This document shows positions 50,979 through 60,661 of a DNA stretch of 64,000 nt, piece by piece. Under the pieces are notes generated by a model. That model was not told where the DNA came from and made no database searches. It saw only the letters and a program-made list of their open reading frames with translations. The position numbers were made by a program, and so were the translations under genes. Numbering within the stretch: the first letter of the stretch is position 1; the number at the start of each line of letters is the position of its first letter. This stretch comes from an uncultured Croceicoccus sp. (GTDB lineage Bacteria; Pseudomonadota; Alphaproteobacteria; Sphingomonadales; Sphingomonadaceae), in contig NZ_CANMCP010000005.1 in NCBI RefSeq assembly GCF_947496385.1, positions 1 through 64,000 on the forward strand, written 5' to 3'.

Positions 50979-51638
50979 TCAATCGCGGGCCGCGCGCACC
51001 GCCGCGCCCGCGGCAAAGGGCGCAATGGCAAGCAGCACGAGACTGACCGCGCCGGTGAGCGCGATGCCGCCCTCGCCCCCGCTCGACAGGCTGCCCGCGC
51101 CGAAGATCAGCAGCGGTATCGCCAGCGGCACGATCAGCAGCCCCGAAAGCGCCGCGCCCCCGCGCAGCCCCGCCGTGATCCCCGCCACCATCACGCCGAG
51201 CGCCGCCAGCCCCGGCGTCCCCGCGAGCAGGCCCAGCATCACGACCCGCACCTGTTCCCCCGACAGGCCGAGCAGCGCCGAGGCGGGCAGAGCCGCCGCC
51301 ATCAACGGCACCGCGAAGGTCAGCCAGTGCGAACCGATGCGCGACGCCATGATCCATTCCTCGCTCAATCCGCGGATCGCCCATTGATCGAAGAACCCGG
51401 CATCGAGGTCCGGCTCCACCAGCCGGTCGAGCGGAAGGATCGCCGCCAGCAACGCCGCGACCCACACGATGCCCCCGCCGCTGCGCGCGAGCAGCGCCGC
51501 ATCCGGCCCCACCGCAAAGGGGTAGAGCATGGCCACCGCCAGGAAGAACAGCACCGGCAATCCCGCCCCGCCGCGCCGCCCGCCGGTGAGCAGCATGGCG
51601 ACGTCGCGGCGGAACACCTGCGCCCAAAGGGCCGTCAC
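50979..51638 (-). CDS. ccmB: Haem exporter protein CcmB
   Basis: Membrane permease of 219 residues, the usual CcmB length, with six helices. FRRDVAMLLTGGRRGGAGLP starts the family pattern and LDRLVEPDLDAGFFDQW and GTPGLAALGVMVAGI follow. With CcmA it forms the ABC transporter of cytochrome c maturation system I that drives haem release from CcmE. GTG 51638 overlaps the ccmA stop (GTGA). Other ccm genes are not in the window. Confidence 0.92.
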   Translation of the reverse strand: MTALWAQVFRRDVAMLLTGGRRGGAGLPVLFFLAVAMLYPFAVGPDAALLARSGGGIVWVAALLAAILPLDRLVEPDLDAGFFDQWAIRGLSEEWIMASRIGSHWLTFAVPLMAAALPASALLGLSGEQVRVVMLGLLAGTPGLAALGVMVAGITAGLRGGAALSGLLIVPLAIPLLIFGAGSLSSGGEGGIALTGAVSLVLLAIAPFAAGAAVRAARD

Positions 51639-52282
51639 GCGGCGTAATCCGGTATCGAGAGGCGCGCCATGCCGGGCAAGCGGATCGGTTGGTGCGAGGC
51701 GACGAGCGCGATTCCGCCCGCCCCGCAATGCTCCGCGATCAGAACCTCAACCATGGCGGTCGATGCCGCGTCGAGCCCGTTGAGCGGTTCGTCCAGCATC
51801 CAGATCGCCGCCCCGCGCCCCGCCATGCGCGCGAGCGCGGCACGGCGCCGCTGCCCGGTGGAAAGATAGCGCACCGGCACGTCGAGCAGGCCATCGATGC
51901 CGACCCGCTCCGCGATGCGCGCCGCGGCCTCGTCATCCAACCCGTCGCACCGCGCCCAGAAACCGAGTGCCCGGCCGAGCGGCAGATGCGTGTCCAGCGC
52001 CAGCCGTTCATCGAGCAGGGCAATATCACCGGTTCGCTCCACAGTGCCGGCAAAAGGCCGCGACAATCCCGCCAGGATCCGGATCAGGCTGGACTTGCCC
52101 ACGCCGTTCGGCCCTGCCAGATGGAGCGCATCGCCGTGCTTCAACCGCAGCGACAGCTTTGCGAACAACAGCCGTTCGCCCCGCCGGCATGCCAGATCCC
52201 GCGCCTCCAGCGCGGCATTCGCATAGGCCATCGGGCCGGGCTGGGCTGGCGGGTCGGACGGAATGGAAAGGGCGGCGGCCAT
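51635..52282 (-). CDS. ccmA: Haem ABC exporter ATP-binding protein CcmA
   Basis: ATPase of 215 residues. Walker A is GPNGVGKS at residues 57-64, the signature is LSTGQRRR and Walker B is AIWMLDEPLNGLD. It powers CcmB in cytochrome c maturation. ATG 52282 gives a short Pro-rich lead; a later Met (MAYANAALEARDL) at 52231 may be the true start, since family members begin near there. The stop overlaps ccmB. Confidence 0.92.
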   Translation of the reverse strand: MAAALSIPSDPPAQPGPMAYANAALEARDLACRRGERLLFAKLSLRLKHGDALHLAGPNGVGKSSLIRILAGLSRPFAGTVERTGDIALLDERLALDTHLPLGRALGFWARCDGLDDEAAARIAERVGIDGLLDVPVRYLSTGQRRRAALARMAGRGAAIWMLDEPLNGLDAASTAMVEVLIAEHCGAGGIALVASHQPIRLPGMARLSIPDYAA

Positions 52283-52326
52283 CGCGCCGGTCTATGGGAT
52301 GATGGGCCGCGTGCCAAGCCAGGGGA

Positions 52327-52626
52327 ATGGAAACGAATATGGTCGACAGGCTGACGAAAGAAGAAATCGGCGCGATGCTGGCGCAGGCGCCCGAATGGAC
52401 GCTGCGCGAAGATGGCGGCGCGATCGAAAGGCGCTTCGTGTTCGACGATTTCGTCGCCGCATTCGGCTTCATGACGCGCGTCGCACTGCTCGCGGAAAAG
52501 GCGGATCATCATCCCGAATGGAGCAATGTCTACAACCGGGTGGACATCACGCTCACCACGCATGACGCGGACGGATTGTCGGCCCGCGACGCGGAGATGG
52601 CACGGGCGATCGACGCCGCGCTATAA
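52327..52626 (+). CDS. phhB: 4a-hydroxytetrahydrobiopterin dehydratase
   Basis: Pterin-4-alpha-carbinolamine dehydratase of up to 99 residues. [20 protein letters not shown] and [13 protein letters not shown] carry the catalytic histidines and family signature. It recycles the pterin cofactor of aromatic amino-acid hydroxylases. ATG 52339 has GGAA six bases upstream and may be the true start rather than 52327, whose AGGGGA is adjacent. Its end overlaps the convergent glycosylase gene by six bases. Confidence 0.93.
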   Translation: METNMVDRLTKEEIGAMLAQAPEWTLREDGGAIERRFVFDDFVAAFGFMTRVALLAEKADHHPEWSNVYNRVDITLTTHDADGLSARDAEMARAIDAAL

Positions 52627-53238
52627 TGCCGGGTTCTGGTAATAATGCCAGGTGAAGATCGCCATCGCGCCGCGATGCGGTCGCCATTTTTCGGCAAGCG
52701 CGCGCGTGGCGCGTTCGTCGGGGCGTTCCTCCATCCCGGCAATGCGCCCGGCCCCCACCTGCACGGCGAGGTCGCCCGCCGGCCAGATGTCGGGCCGCCC
52801 CTCGGCAAAAAGCAGGTAGATTTCCGCCGACCAGCGGCCGATCCCCTTCACCTGCGTGAGCGCGGCAATCGCCTCCTCGTCATCGGCGGGAAGCGCGTGG
52901 AGGTCGAGCGCACCGTCATCGATCAACGCGCATAGGGACCGGGCATAGCCCTGCTTCTGCCGCGACAGGCCGCACGCCCGCAATGCGTCGAAATCCGCGT
53001 CCAGCAAGGCACGCGGCGGAATATCCTCCCCCAGCTGCGCGACGAGCCGGCCCCACACCGCATTTGCCGCCGCGACCGACACCTGCTGTCCCACGATGGT
53101 GCGCAGCAATGTGCGGTATCCGGTTTCGCGAATCCGTTCCTCCGGGTATCCGACCGCCTCCAGCGCACGCGCAACCTGCGGATCGCGGGCCGCGACCGCG
53201 TCCAGTCCGGCGGTGAGTTGTGCGTTCGTCAAACCCAT
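52621..53238 (-). CDS. DNA-3-methyladenine glycosylase II (AlkA-like)
   Basis: HhH-GPD glycosylase of 205 residues without the N-terminal domain of AlkA. The helix-hairpin-helix is [20 protein letters not shown] (residues 128-147) and the catalytic Asp156 is in PAGDLAVQ. It excises alkylated purines in base-excision repair. ATG 53238 has GAAGGATC upstream; the longer frame is not supported. No iron-sulfur cluster cysteines are present, which argues against Nth or MutY. Confidence 0.9.
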   Translation of the reverse strand: MGLTNAQLTAGLDAVAARDPQVARALEAVGYPEERIRETGYRTLLRTIVGQQVSVAAANAVWGRLVAQLGEDIPPRALLDADFDALRACGLSRQKQGYARSLCALIDDGALDLHALPADDEEAIAALTQVKGIGRWSAEIYLLFAEGRPDIWPAGDLAVQVGAGRIAGMEERPDERATRALAEKWRPHRGAMAIFTWHYYQNPAL

Positions 53239-53366
53239 CGCTGATCCTTCGTCATGTTGCGCCCGACCACAAGCAGGCTTGCCAAATCCTGCGCAACGCG
53301 ATAGGAGCCCGCCCCGGACAGGCAAGCGATGCCAGGTGCATCGCCGCCGAAACATAGGGACAGACT

Positions 53367-53684
53367 ATGCCGCAACTGATTGTCGTTAATCGCGAAGGCG
53401 AGGAAAAGCCGGTCGAAGCCCAGGACGGGCTGAGCGTGATGGAGGCGATCCGCGACAATGGTTTCGATGAATTGCTGGCGCTTTGCGGGGGCTGCTGCTC
53501 CTGCGCGACATGCCATGTCTATGTCGATCCCGCGTTCGGCGACAAGCTGCCCAAGATGTCGGAAGACGAGGACGATCTCCTCGACAGCTCCGACCATCGC
53601 AAGGAGAATTCGCGACTTTCCTGTCAGATCCCGATGTCGGGCGATCTGGACGGTCTGAAGGTCGAAATCGCCCCGGAGGATTGA
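53367..53684 (+). CDS. Adrenodoxin-type 2Fe-2S ferredoxin
   Basis: Protein of 105 residues. Cluster ligands are Cys40, Cys46, Cys49 and Cys86 (C-x5-C-x2-C-x36-C); acidic residues near 65-72 (SEDEDDLLD) form the partner-binding helix. Ferredoxins of this class feed P450s and Fe-S assembly. It is far from the P450 gene at the left edge, so a link to it is only a possibility. A strong terminator follows. Confidence 0.95.
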   Translation: MPQLIVVNREGEEKPVEAQDGLSVMEAIRDNGFDELLALCGGCCSCATCHVYVDPAFGDKLPKMSEDEDDLLDSSDHRKENSRLSCQIPMSGDLDGLKVEIAPED

Positions 53685-53731
53685 GGCCAGCGCCGCGATC
53701 GTTCCGGTCGGCGCGAAGCCGGTTGGAGAGG

Positions 53732-53771
53732 AAACGCCCCGGTTCCCGCCAAGAGGAACCGGGGCGTTTAT
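53732..53771. terminator. Bidirectional intrinsic terminator between ferredoxin and map
   Basis: Perfect 15-bp stem AAACGCCCCGGTTCC / GGAACCGGGGCGTTT around an eight-base loop. A and T runs at both ends let it work for the rightward ferredoxin gene and the leftward map gene. Confidence 0.92.
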
Positions 53772-53836
53772 TTTGCGGCGGACATGTCCGCGTGCAACGC
53801 CCGGTCACACGTCGGCAGGCTCACACGTCGGCCCGC

Positions 53837-54667
53837 TCACACGTTGTAGGGCGGCGCGTGGCGTTCCTTCGGGCTCAGCGTGAAGATTTCGCAGCCGTCC
53901 TCGGTAATGCCGATGGAATGCTCGAACTGCGCCGAGAGGGACCGGTCGCGCGTCACCGCCGTCCATCCGTCGTCGAGCAGCTTCACCCCCGCCTTGCCCA
54001 GATTGATCATCGGTTCGATGGTGAAGAACATGCCCGGCTTCAATTCCGGCCCGGTGCCCGCGCGCCCGGCATGGACGACTTCGGGCGCATCGTGGAACAA
54101 CCGGCCCAGCCCGTGCCCGCAAAATTCGCGCACCACGCCATAGCGGTGGTTTTCGGCATGGGTCTGAATGGCGGAGGCAATATCGCCGAGCCGCGCGCCG
54201 GGGCGGGCCTGCTCGATCCCGATCATCAGGCATTCATACGTCACGTCGACCAGCCGCCGCGCCTTTAACGGGACATCGCCGACCAGATACATGCGCGAGC
54301 TGTCGCCGTGCCACCCGTCGAGCAGCGGCGTCACGTCGATATTGACGATGTCGCCATCCTTCAGCGTCTTTTCCGAAGGGATACCGTGGCACACGACATG
54401 GTTGATCGAGATGCAGCAGCTGTGCCGGTATCCACGATAGCCTGCTGTGGCCGGAACCGCGCCGGCGTCGAGCGTCATCGATCGCACCGCGTCGTCGAGC
54501 GCGCCCGTGGTGATGCCGGGGCGCACCATTTCGGCCATCGCATCGAGGATTTCGGCCGCCAGCCGGCCTGCCTTGCGCATGCCGGCAAACCCGGCCTCGC
54601 CATGGAGCTTGATGGTGCCGTCGCGCGGCAGGATGTCGGTGTCGTCTACGGTCTGATATTGAGTCAT
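53837..54667 (-). CDS. map: Type I methionine aminopeptidase
   Basis: Metalloprotease of 276 residues removing the initiator methionine. CHGIPSEKTLKDGDIVNIDV starts the metal site; the ligands are in NIDVTPLLDG and HGDSS (Asp pair), CGHGLGRLFH (His), FTIEPMIN (Glu) and QFEHSIGITEDG (Glu). ATG 54667 (MTQYQ) is preferred; ATG 54676 would add Met-Gly-Pro. Neither has a strong ribosome-binding site. Confidence 0.96.
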   Translation of the reverse strand: MTQYQTVDDTDILPRDGTIKLHGEAGFAGMRKAGRLAAEILDAMAEMVRPGITTGALDDAVRSMTLDAGAVPATAGYRGYRHSCCISINHVVCHGIPSEKTLKDGDIVNIDVTPLLDGWHGDSSRMYLVGDVPLKARRLVDVTYECLMIGIEQARPGARLGDIASAIQTHAENHRYGVVREFCGHGLGRLFHDAPEVVHAGRAGTGPELKPGMFFTIEPMINLGKAGVKLLDDGWTAVTRDRSLSAQFEHSIGITEDGCEIFTLSPKERHAPPYNV

Positions 54668-54729
54668 CGGGCCCATGTAGCGTCGCGCGGGCCGGATTGC
54701 GAGTGGTCAAACAGCGAGACGGGCCGCGT

Positions 54730-55548
54730 TCACCCCTCCGGCGCGGCGGCGAATGCGTCGCGATATTCGGGACGGAGCGCGGCGATCACCGCCTCGGTCA
54801 CCGGAATGGTGAGATCGTAGCTGCCCTCCGCATGGGCGCCCGCAACCGACGACCCGACGAGGAAACCGAGCCGGTCGATCCGGCGCCCGTCGCTCGACCC
54901 CAGGATCATCGAGGCATCGGACACAGGATCGATGCAGGCGTTTTCCCACCCGCCCTCGGTGCCCATGTCGCCGCGCCGTTCGGCCCGCGCGCGGTCGAGC
55001 GCGTCACACATCGGCCCGCGCACCGCATCGTTGAGAGCGGCGGTGCCCGAAAACATCGTGCCGGGCTGCAGCACGAGGTTCTTCTCCCGGTCGAGCACCA
55101 GCGCATCGAAGGTCTGCATCGGATGCGCGCCCCCTTCGTAAACATAGGTTTCCGCCGACAGCGAGACGAAGCGCGGCGTTTGCGTCACCACGCTCCATTC
55201 CTTCTCAAAACCGAAGGGGCGGAAGGGGTAGCCCGATGCCTCCGCCTCCCGCCGCGCGGCAGCTGCGCTTGTCGCGATCTCGTTGCGCAGGCGCTGCCGC
55301 TCGGCCGTGAGCGCATCCTTCAACGGGCCGGTGCCGGCAGCGGCGGGCCAGCTATAGGCAAATTCGAAATCGTCGGTGCTTTCGTCGACCGCCTCGGCCC
55401 GGCCCGGTTGCGCGGGAGTTTCGGCCCCGGCGGAGACGCTCGCCGCCTCCTCGCTTGCGGGCGATGCCGCAGGCTCCGCCGCGCCATTGTCGGAGCATCC
55501 TGTCAGCATCGGCAGGAACAGGGCGGTGGCAAGAGCCGTTCGAAACAT
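54730..55548 (-). CDS. DUF3298/DUF4163 domain lipoprotein
   Basis: Protein of 272 residues with lipobox LTGC (Cys18), an Ala/Glu linker and a PdaC/RsiV-like fold: FVSLSAETYVYEGGAHPMQT is the DUF3298 signature and the first part of the body matches DUF4163. Family members occur in anti-sigma factors and peptidoglycan deacetylases; here only the small domain is present and the role is unknown. It is divergent from the aminopeptidase gene. Confidence 0.85.
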   Translation of the reverse strand: MFRTALATALFLPMLTGCSDNGAAEPAASPASEEAASVSAGAETPAQPGRAEAVDESTDDFEFAYSWPAAAGTGPLKDALTAERQRLRNEIATSAAAARREAEASGYPFRPFGFEKEWSVVTQTPRFVSLSAETYVYEGGAHPMQTFDALVLDREKNLVLQPGTMFSGTAALNDAVRGPMCDALDRARAERRGDMGTEGGWENACIDPVSDASMILGSSDGRRIDRLGFLVGSSVAGAHAEGSYDLTIPVTEAVIAALRPEYRDAFAAAPEG

Positions 55549-55616
55549 GATCAGATTTTCCTCGCTAGCGGATAACAGTGCCGCCTATTGCGCCGACAAC
55601 CAAGGATATGGATACG

Positions 55617-57014
55617 ATGACCCGAACCGAAAAGAGCCCCGCCCTCATCGAGGCCGACCGCGGGCAGGACGCGATCGCGCTGCACCTCGTCAACAAGGAC
55701 GGGTTCGATGCATGGCGCGCCACCTTGTCCGGGCCGCAGCGCGCGGCCCTCGCGGCGCAGAAGTTCAAGGGCAAGGGGTATGAAACCGCGATTCTGCCCG
55801 ATGGCGATGGCTGGTTCGCGGTGGGCGGCGTCGCCAATCCCGCCGACCTGTCGAGCTGGTGCCTGGCCAAGCTTGCCGAGGTGCTGCCCGCCGGCACCTA
55901 CCGCCTTGCCAAGGGGGACGCCGGCCCGGCGCTGTTCGGGTGGCAGACCGCGCAATATCGGTATGACCGGTACAAGAAGAACGCCGAGGCCGAAGGTCCG
56001 CGCATCCTCCTCACGCAGCAGGCCGCCGCCATCGACGCCGCCATCGCGGAGGCCGAGGCCGCCCATCTGGTGCGCGACCTCGTCAACACGCCCGCAGAGG
56101 ACATGGGCCCCGAAGCGCTGGAGGCCGAGGCCGAACGCATCGCCAAGGCGCATGGCGCGACCATATCGGTTACGCGCGGCGACACGCTCGAACGGGAATA
56201 TCCGATGGTCCATGCCGTGGGCCGCGCCGCCGCGCGCGGGGTCGCGCCGCGCATGATCGAAATCGAATGGGGCGATGAAAATGCGCCGCGCCTCGCCATC
56301 GTGGGCAAGGGGGTGTGTTTCGATACCGGCGGGCTCGACATCAAGGGCGCGAGCGGCATGGCGTTGATGAAGAAGGACATGGGCGGGTCCGCGCATGCGC
56401 TGGCGCTGGCGCAGCTGATCATGGCACGGGGGCTGAACGTGCGTCTGCATTGCCTCGTCCCGGCGGTGGAGAACGCGATTGCCGGCAATGCATTCCGGCC
56501 CGGCGACGTCCTGACATCGCGGGCGGGGAAAACGGTGGAGATCACCAATACCGATGCCGAAGGGCGGCTGATCCTCGGCGATGCGCTGGCGCGGGCGAGC
56601 GAGATGAAGCCCGAACTCATCATCGATTTCGCCACGCTGACCGGCGCGGCGCGCGTGGCGCTCGGCCCCGACCTGCCGGCGCTGATGGCGCGGCGCGATG
56701 CGACGGCGGATGCATTGCTCACCGCGGGCAAGGCGCATGACGACGAATGCTGGCGCCTGCCGCTTCCCGAAACCTATCGCGACATGTTGAAAAGCGACAT
56801 CGCCGACATGGCCAATTCGGCCAGCGGCGGGTTCGCCGGCGCGATCACGGCGGGGCTTTTCCTAGATGCATTCGTCGCCGACGATCTCGACTGGGCGCAT
56901 TTCGATACGTTCGCATGGCGCCCCTCGGCAAAGCCGGGACGGCCGAAGGGCGGCGCCGCGCTCGGCCTCAGGGCGGCATGGCACATGGTGCGCGCGCGTT
57001 TCGGCGGCAATTGA
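55617..57014 (+). CDS. M17 leucyl aminopeptidase family protein
   Basis: Metallopeptidase of 465 residues. The metal and catalytic motifs are VGKGVCFDTGGLDIKG, MKKDMGGSAHAL and NTDAEGRLILGDAL, the last being the M17 signature. I chose ATG 55617 because AAGGA at 55602-55606 is ten bases before it, whereas ATG 55608 is only one base away. In alphaproteobacteria this gene is often followed by an NlpC/P60 peptidase; here only its SH3-type N-terminal domain follows. Confidence 0.93.
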   Translation: MTRTEKSPALIEADRGQDAIALHLVNKDGFDAWRATLSGPQRAALAAQKFKGKGYETAILPDGDGWFAVGGVANPADLSSWCLAKLAEVLPAGTYRLAKGDAGPALFGWQTAQYRYDRYKKNAEAEGPRILLTQQAAAIDAAIAEAEAAHLVRDLVNTPAEDMGPEALEAEAERIAKAHGATISVTRGDTLEREYPMVHAVGRAAARGVAPRMIEIEWGDENAPRLAIVGKGVCFDTGGLDIKGASGMALMKKDMGGSAHALALAQLIMARGLNVRLHCLVPAVENAIAGNAFRPGDVLTSRAGKTVEITNTDAEGRLILGDALARASEMKPELIIDFATLTGAARVALGPDLPALMARRDATADALLTAGKAHDDECWRLPLPETYRDMLKSDIADMANSASGGFAGAITAGLFLDAFVADDLDWAHFDTFAWRPSAKPGRPKGGAALGLRAAWHMVRARFGGN

Positions 57015-57100
57015 ACGGGCGCGGCGGGGCGGAAACTTGCCTCTGTCGGCACGGCGGTCTAAGCGGCGCGTTCGCGAAAGACTTTCACTCGATCAGAAAC

Positions 57101-57460
57101 ATGCCGCCCTTGCCCGATCCAGTTACCCTGTCCATTCCCGCAGAGCCGCAGCCGCGCAGTTTCCACCTGTCCGGCCCGCGTGAGAGCGACGACCTGCGCC
57201 TTCCCGCGCGCGGCGATCTTGCGCATATCGATCTGGCCGGCAGGATCTTCGTGCCGCATTACGCGGTACCGATGGCGCATGTCGCGACGCGGGCCGCCCC
57301 GGTCGTGGCCTCGCCGCAGGTCGGGGCCGGTCCCGTCGGGTCGCTCAACGAAGGGGACATGTTCGACGTGCTCGATTTTTCCGGTGGATTCGCCTGGGGC
57401 TGCGCGCCGGGCGGCATGGCGGGCTATGTCGCGTCCGATGCGCTGGCGGCCAAGGCATGA
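57101..57460 (+). CDS. SH3-domain protein, apparently the N-terminal part of an NlpC/P60 peptidase
   Basis: Protein of 119 residues. HYAVPMAHVATRAAPVVASP and a later GSLNEGDMFDVLDFSGGFAW / GYVASDAL block form the bacterial SH3 fold that precedes the C40 catalytic domain in the usual neighbour of M17 aminopeptidases. The catalytic Cys/His domain is absent, and the stop overlaps the argC start as ATGA, so nothing further can be encoded. No signal peptide is seen. It may be a truncated gene or a natural single-domain form. Confidence 0.7.
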   Translation: MPPLPDPVTLSIPAEPQPRSFHLSGPRESDDLRLPARGDLAHIDLAGRIFVPHYAVPMAHVATRAAPVVASPQVGAGPVGSLNEGDMFDVLDFSGGFAWGCAPGGMAGYVASDALAAKA

Positions 57461-58395
57461 GCGTGCGGGTCTTCATCGACGGGGCGGCGGGGACCACCGG
57501 CCTGGAAATCGCGGAACGGCTGCACGGGCGGAGCGAGATCGAGATGATCACCCTGCCCGACGACCGGCGCAAGGACGATGCCGCGCGGGCCGAGGCATTG
57601 AACGATTGCGACTTTGCGATCCTGTGCCTGCCCGACGATGCCGCGCGCGAATCGGTCGCGATGATCCGCAACGATACCACCCGCGTGATCGACGCATCGA
57701 CCGCCCATCGCGTCGCGGACGGATGGACCTATGGTTTTGCGGAACTGGTCGGCCACGACGCCATTGCAAATGCGCGTTTCGTCTCCAATCCGGGTTGCTA
57801 TCCCACCGGGTTTCTCGCCCTGGTCGCGCCGCTGGTGGCGGGCGGGCTGCTGCCGGCGGATTTCCCGTTCGTGTGTCACGCGGTGTCCGGATATTCCGGC
57901 GGCGGCAAGGCGATGATCGCCGATTACCGCAATGCCGGGAGCCCGCCCGCGTTTCGCGGCTATGCCCTCCATGGCGGGCACAAGCATCTGCCCGAAATGC
58001 AGAAACATGCCAGCCTGACCCATGCGCCGGTGTTCGCGCCGGCGGTGGTGCCCGCGATGCGCGGCATGGTGGTGGAGGTGCCGATCCCCGCCGCCGCGAT
58101 GGGGGTTGCGGCCGACGCCGATGCGATGCGCGCCGCCCTGCGCGAACGCTATGCCCATTCGTCCATCGTCACCGTCGCGCCCGAGGACAGGGACCGGACC
58201 GCGCTATTGCTCGATGCCGAGGGCGGCGCGCATGACGGGATCGTGCTGCACGTGTTTGCAAGCGCGCACGGTGCGCAGATCCGGCTGGCCGCGACGCTCG
58301 ACAATCTGGGCAAGGGGGCGAGCGGCGCCGCGCTTCAGAACCTCAACATCATGGCCGGGTTCGATGAGACGGCGGGGCTGAACCTCGGCAAATAG
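57457..58395 (+). CDS. argC: N-acetyl-gamma-glutamyl-phosphate reductase (type 2)
   Basis: Arginine-biosynthesis dehydrogenase of 312 residues. The nucleotide motif is FIDGAAGTTGLEIA, the catalytic Cys114 is in SNPGCYPTG and HGGHKHLPEM carries the substrate-binding histidine region. The shorter length marks the AGPR type 2 group. Its start overlaps the SH3 gene by four bases. Confidence 0.95.
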   Translation: MSVRVFIDGAAGTTGLEIAERLHGRSEIEMITLPDDRRKDDAARAEALNDCDFAILCLPDDAARESVAMIRNDTTRVIDASTAHRVADGWTYGFAELVGHDAIANARFVSNPGCYPTGFLALVAPLVAGGLLPADFPFVCHAVSGYSGGGKAMIADYRNAGSPPAFRGYALHGGHKHLPEMQKHASLTHAPVFAPAVVPAMRGMVVEVPIPAAAMGVAADADAMRAALRERYAHSSIVTVAPEDRDRTALLLDAEGGAHDGIVLHVFASAHGAQIRLAATLDNLGKGASGAALQNLNIMAGFDETAGLNLGK

Positions 58396-58413
58396 TGCCT
58401 GCGTGGCGGGCAC

Positions 58414-58430
58414 TGCCCAATGTTTGGGCA
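58414..58430. promoter_or_regulatory. Palindrome between argC and glnB
   Basis: TGCCCAA-TGT-TTGGGCA is a perfect 7-3-7 inverted repeat 19 bases after the argC stop and 233 bases before glnB. It has no T-run. It could be an operator for nitrogen control of glnBA (loosely like NtrC half-sites) or part of an argC terminator. Confidence 0.3.
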
Positions 58431-58446
58431 GGGCCTGCACGATTAG

Positions 58447-59001
<555 letters not shown>

Positions 59002-59095
59002 GTTCGCGCAGCGACCGCGCGGCACACGCGCGGAATGTCGAAATTCTCACGAAAAATCCCCGGCACGTCCGGGTACCAAGACGAAAGGTATGAAC

Positions 59096-60505
59096 ATGGC
59101 TTCTGCAAGCGACATCCTGAAACGGATCAAGGACGAAGAGATCGAGTGGGTCGACCTGCGTTTCACCGACCCCAAGGGCAAGTGGCAGCATCTTCAGATG
59201 CTGGCCGGGCCGCTGGGTGAGGACGAGCTGGAACAGGGCCTGATGTTCGACGGCTCCTCGATCGAGGGGTGGAAGACGATCAACGAATCGGACATGATCC
59301 TGAAACCCGATCTCGACGCCGCCTATGTCGATCCGTTCTCCGCGACGCCGATGCTGGTGCTGTTCTGCGACATCGTCGAACCCTCCACCGGCGAGCTCTA
59401 TGGCCGCGACCCCCGTTCCACCGCCAAGCGCGCCGAGGAATTCCTGAAGACCACCGGGCTGGGCGACACCGTCTATGTCGGGCCGGAACCGGAATTCTTC
59501 ATGTTCGACGACGTGAAGTTCTATGACGGCTACGATGGCTCGGGCTATCGCATCGACGACATCGAACTGCCCACCAATTCGAACCGCGATTACGAAGGCG
59601 GCAACCTCGCCCACCGTCCGCGCGCGAAGGGCGGCTATTTCCCCGTCGCGCCGGTCGACAGCGCAATGGACATCCGTGCCGAAATGGTCACGACGATGGT
59701 CGAAATGGGCCTGCCCATGGACAAGCACCACCACGAGGTCGCCTCCGCACAACATGAGCTCGGCATCACGTTCGGCACGCTCACGCAGACGGCGGACCGG
59801 GTGCAGATCTACAAATATGTCGTGCACATGGTCGCGCAGGCCTATGGCAAGACCGCGACCTTCATGCCGAAGCCGATCAAGGCCGACAACGGGTCGGGCA
59901 TGCACACGCACATGTCGATCTGGGACAATGGCAAGCCGACCTTTGCCGGGAATGGCTATGCCGGCCTGTCCGACAATTGCCTCTACTACATCGGCGGCGT
60001 GATCAAGCATGCCAAGGCCTTGAACGCCTTCACCAACCCCACCACCAACAGCTACAAGCGTCTGGTGCCGGGCTTTGAGGCGCCGGTGCTCCTCGCCTAT
60101 TCGGCGCGCAACCGGTCGGCATCGTGCCGCATTCCGTATGGCGCCGGCGAAAAGGCGAAGCGCGTCGAGTTCCGCTTCCCCGATCCGCTCGCCAATCCCT
60201 ATCTGTCGTTCGCGGCGCTGTTGATGGCGGGCATCGACGGGATCAAGAACAAGATCCACCCCGGCGACGCGATGGACAAGAACCTGTACGATCTGCCGCC
60301 GGCAGAGCTCGCCGAGGTGCCCACCGTGTGCGGTTCGCTGCGTGAGGCGTTGCTTGCATTGGAGGCCGATCACGAGTTCCTGCTCGAGGGCGGCGTGTTC
60401 ACCAAGGAGCAGATCGACGCCTATGCCGAATTGAAATGGGCCGATGTGCTGCGTTTCGAAACGACGCCGAGCGCGGTCGAATTCGACATGTATTACAGCG
60501 CCTGA
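59096..60505 (+). CDS. glnA: Glutamine synthetase, type I
   Basis: Enzyme of 469 residues making glutamine from glutamate and ammonia. Metal and substrate motifs are [44 protein letters not shown] and NRSASCRIP. Tyr398 in KNLYDLPP is the adenylylation site. ATG 59096 is chosen because AAAGG (59084-59088) is seven bases upstream; ATG 59090 is too close. It is followed by an intrinsic terminator. Confidence 0.98.
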   Translation: MASASDILKRIKDEEIEWVDLRFTDPKGKWQHLQMLAGPLGEDELEQGLMFDGSSIEGWKTINESDMILKPDLDAAYVDPFSATPMLVLFCDIVEPSTGELYGRDPRSTAKRAEEFLKTTGLGDTVYVGPEPEFFMFDDVKFYDGYDGSGYRIDDIELPTNSNRDYEGGNLAHRPRAKGGYFPVAPVDSAMDIRAEMVTTMVEMGLPMDKHHHEVASAQHELGITFGTLTQTADRVQIYKYVVHMVAQAYGKTATFMPKPIKADNGSGMHTHMSIWDNGKPTFAGNGYAGLSDNCLYYIGGVIKHAKALNAFTNPTTNSYKRLVPGFEAPVLLAYSARNRSASCRIPYGAGEKAKRVEFRFPDPLANPYLSFAALLMAGIDGIKNKIHPGDAMDKNLYDLPPAELAEVPTVCGSLREALLALEADHEFLLEGGVFTKEQIDAYAELKWADVLRFETTPSAVEFDMYYSA

Positions 60506-60528
60506 TTCCATCGGAACGGCATTTTGCG

Positions 60529-60563
60529 AAAGGGCGTCCGGCCGTGGGTCGGGCGCCCTTTTT
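60529..60563 (+). terminator. Intrinsic terminator after glnA
   Basis: Stem AAAGGGCGTCCGGCC / GGTCGGGCGCCCTTT (two G-T pairs) with a short loop and a T-run at 60559-60563. Confidence 0.85.
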
Positions 60564-60661
60564 GCATGCCCGCCACGTGGGGACAGGGGCCATGCCGCAG
60601 CGTACGCGATTGTGGAACCGCGCGCCTTTGCAATGCGTTACTCCCGCAAAGGAGATTAACA

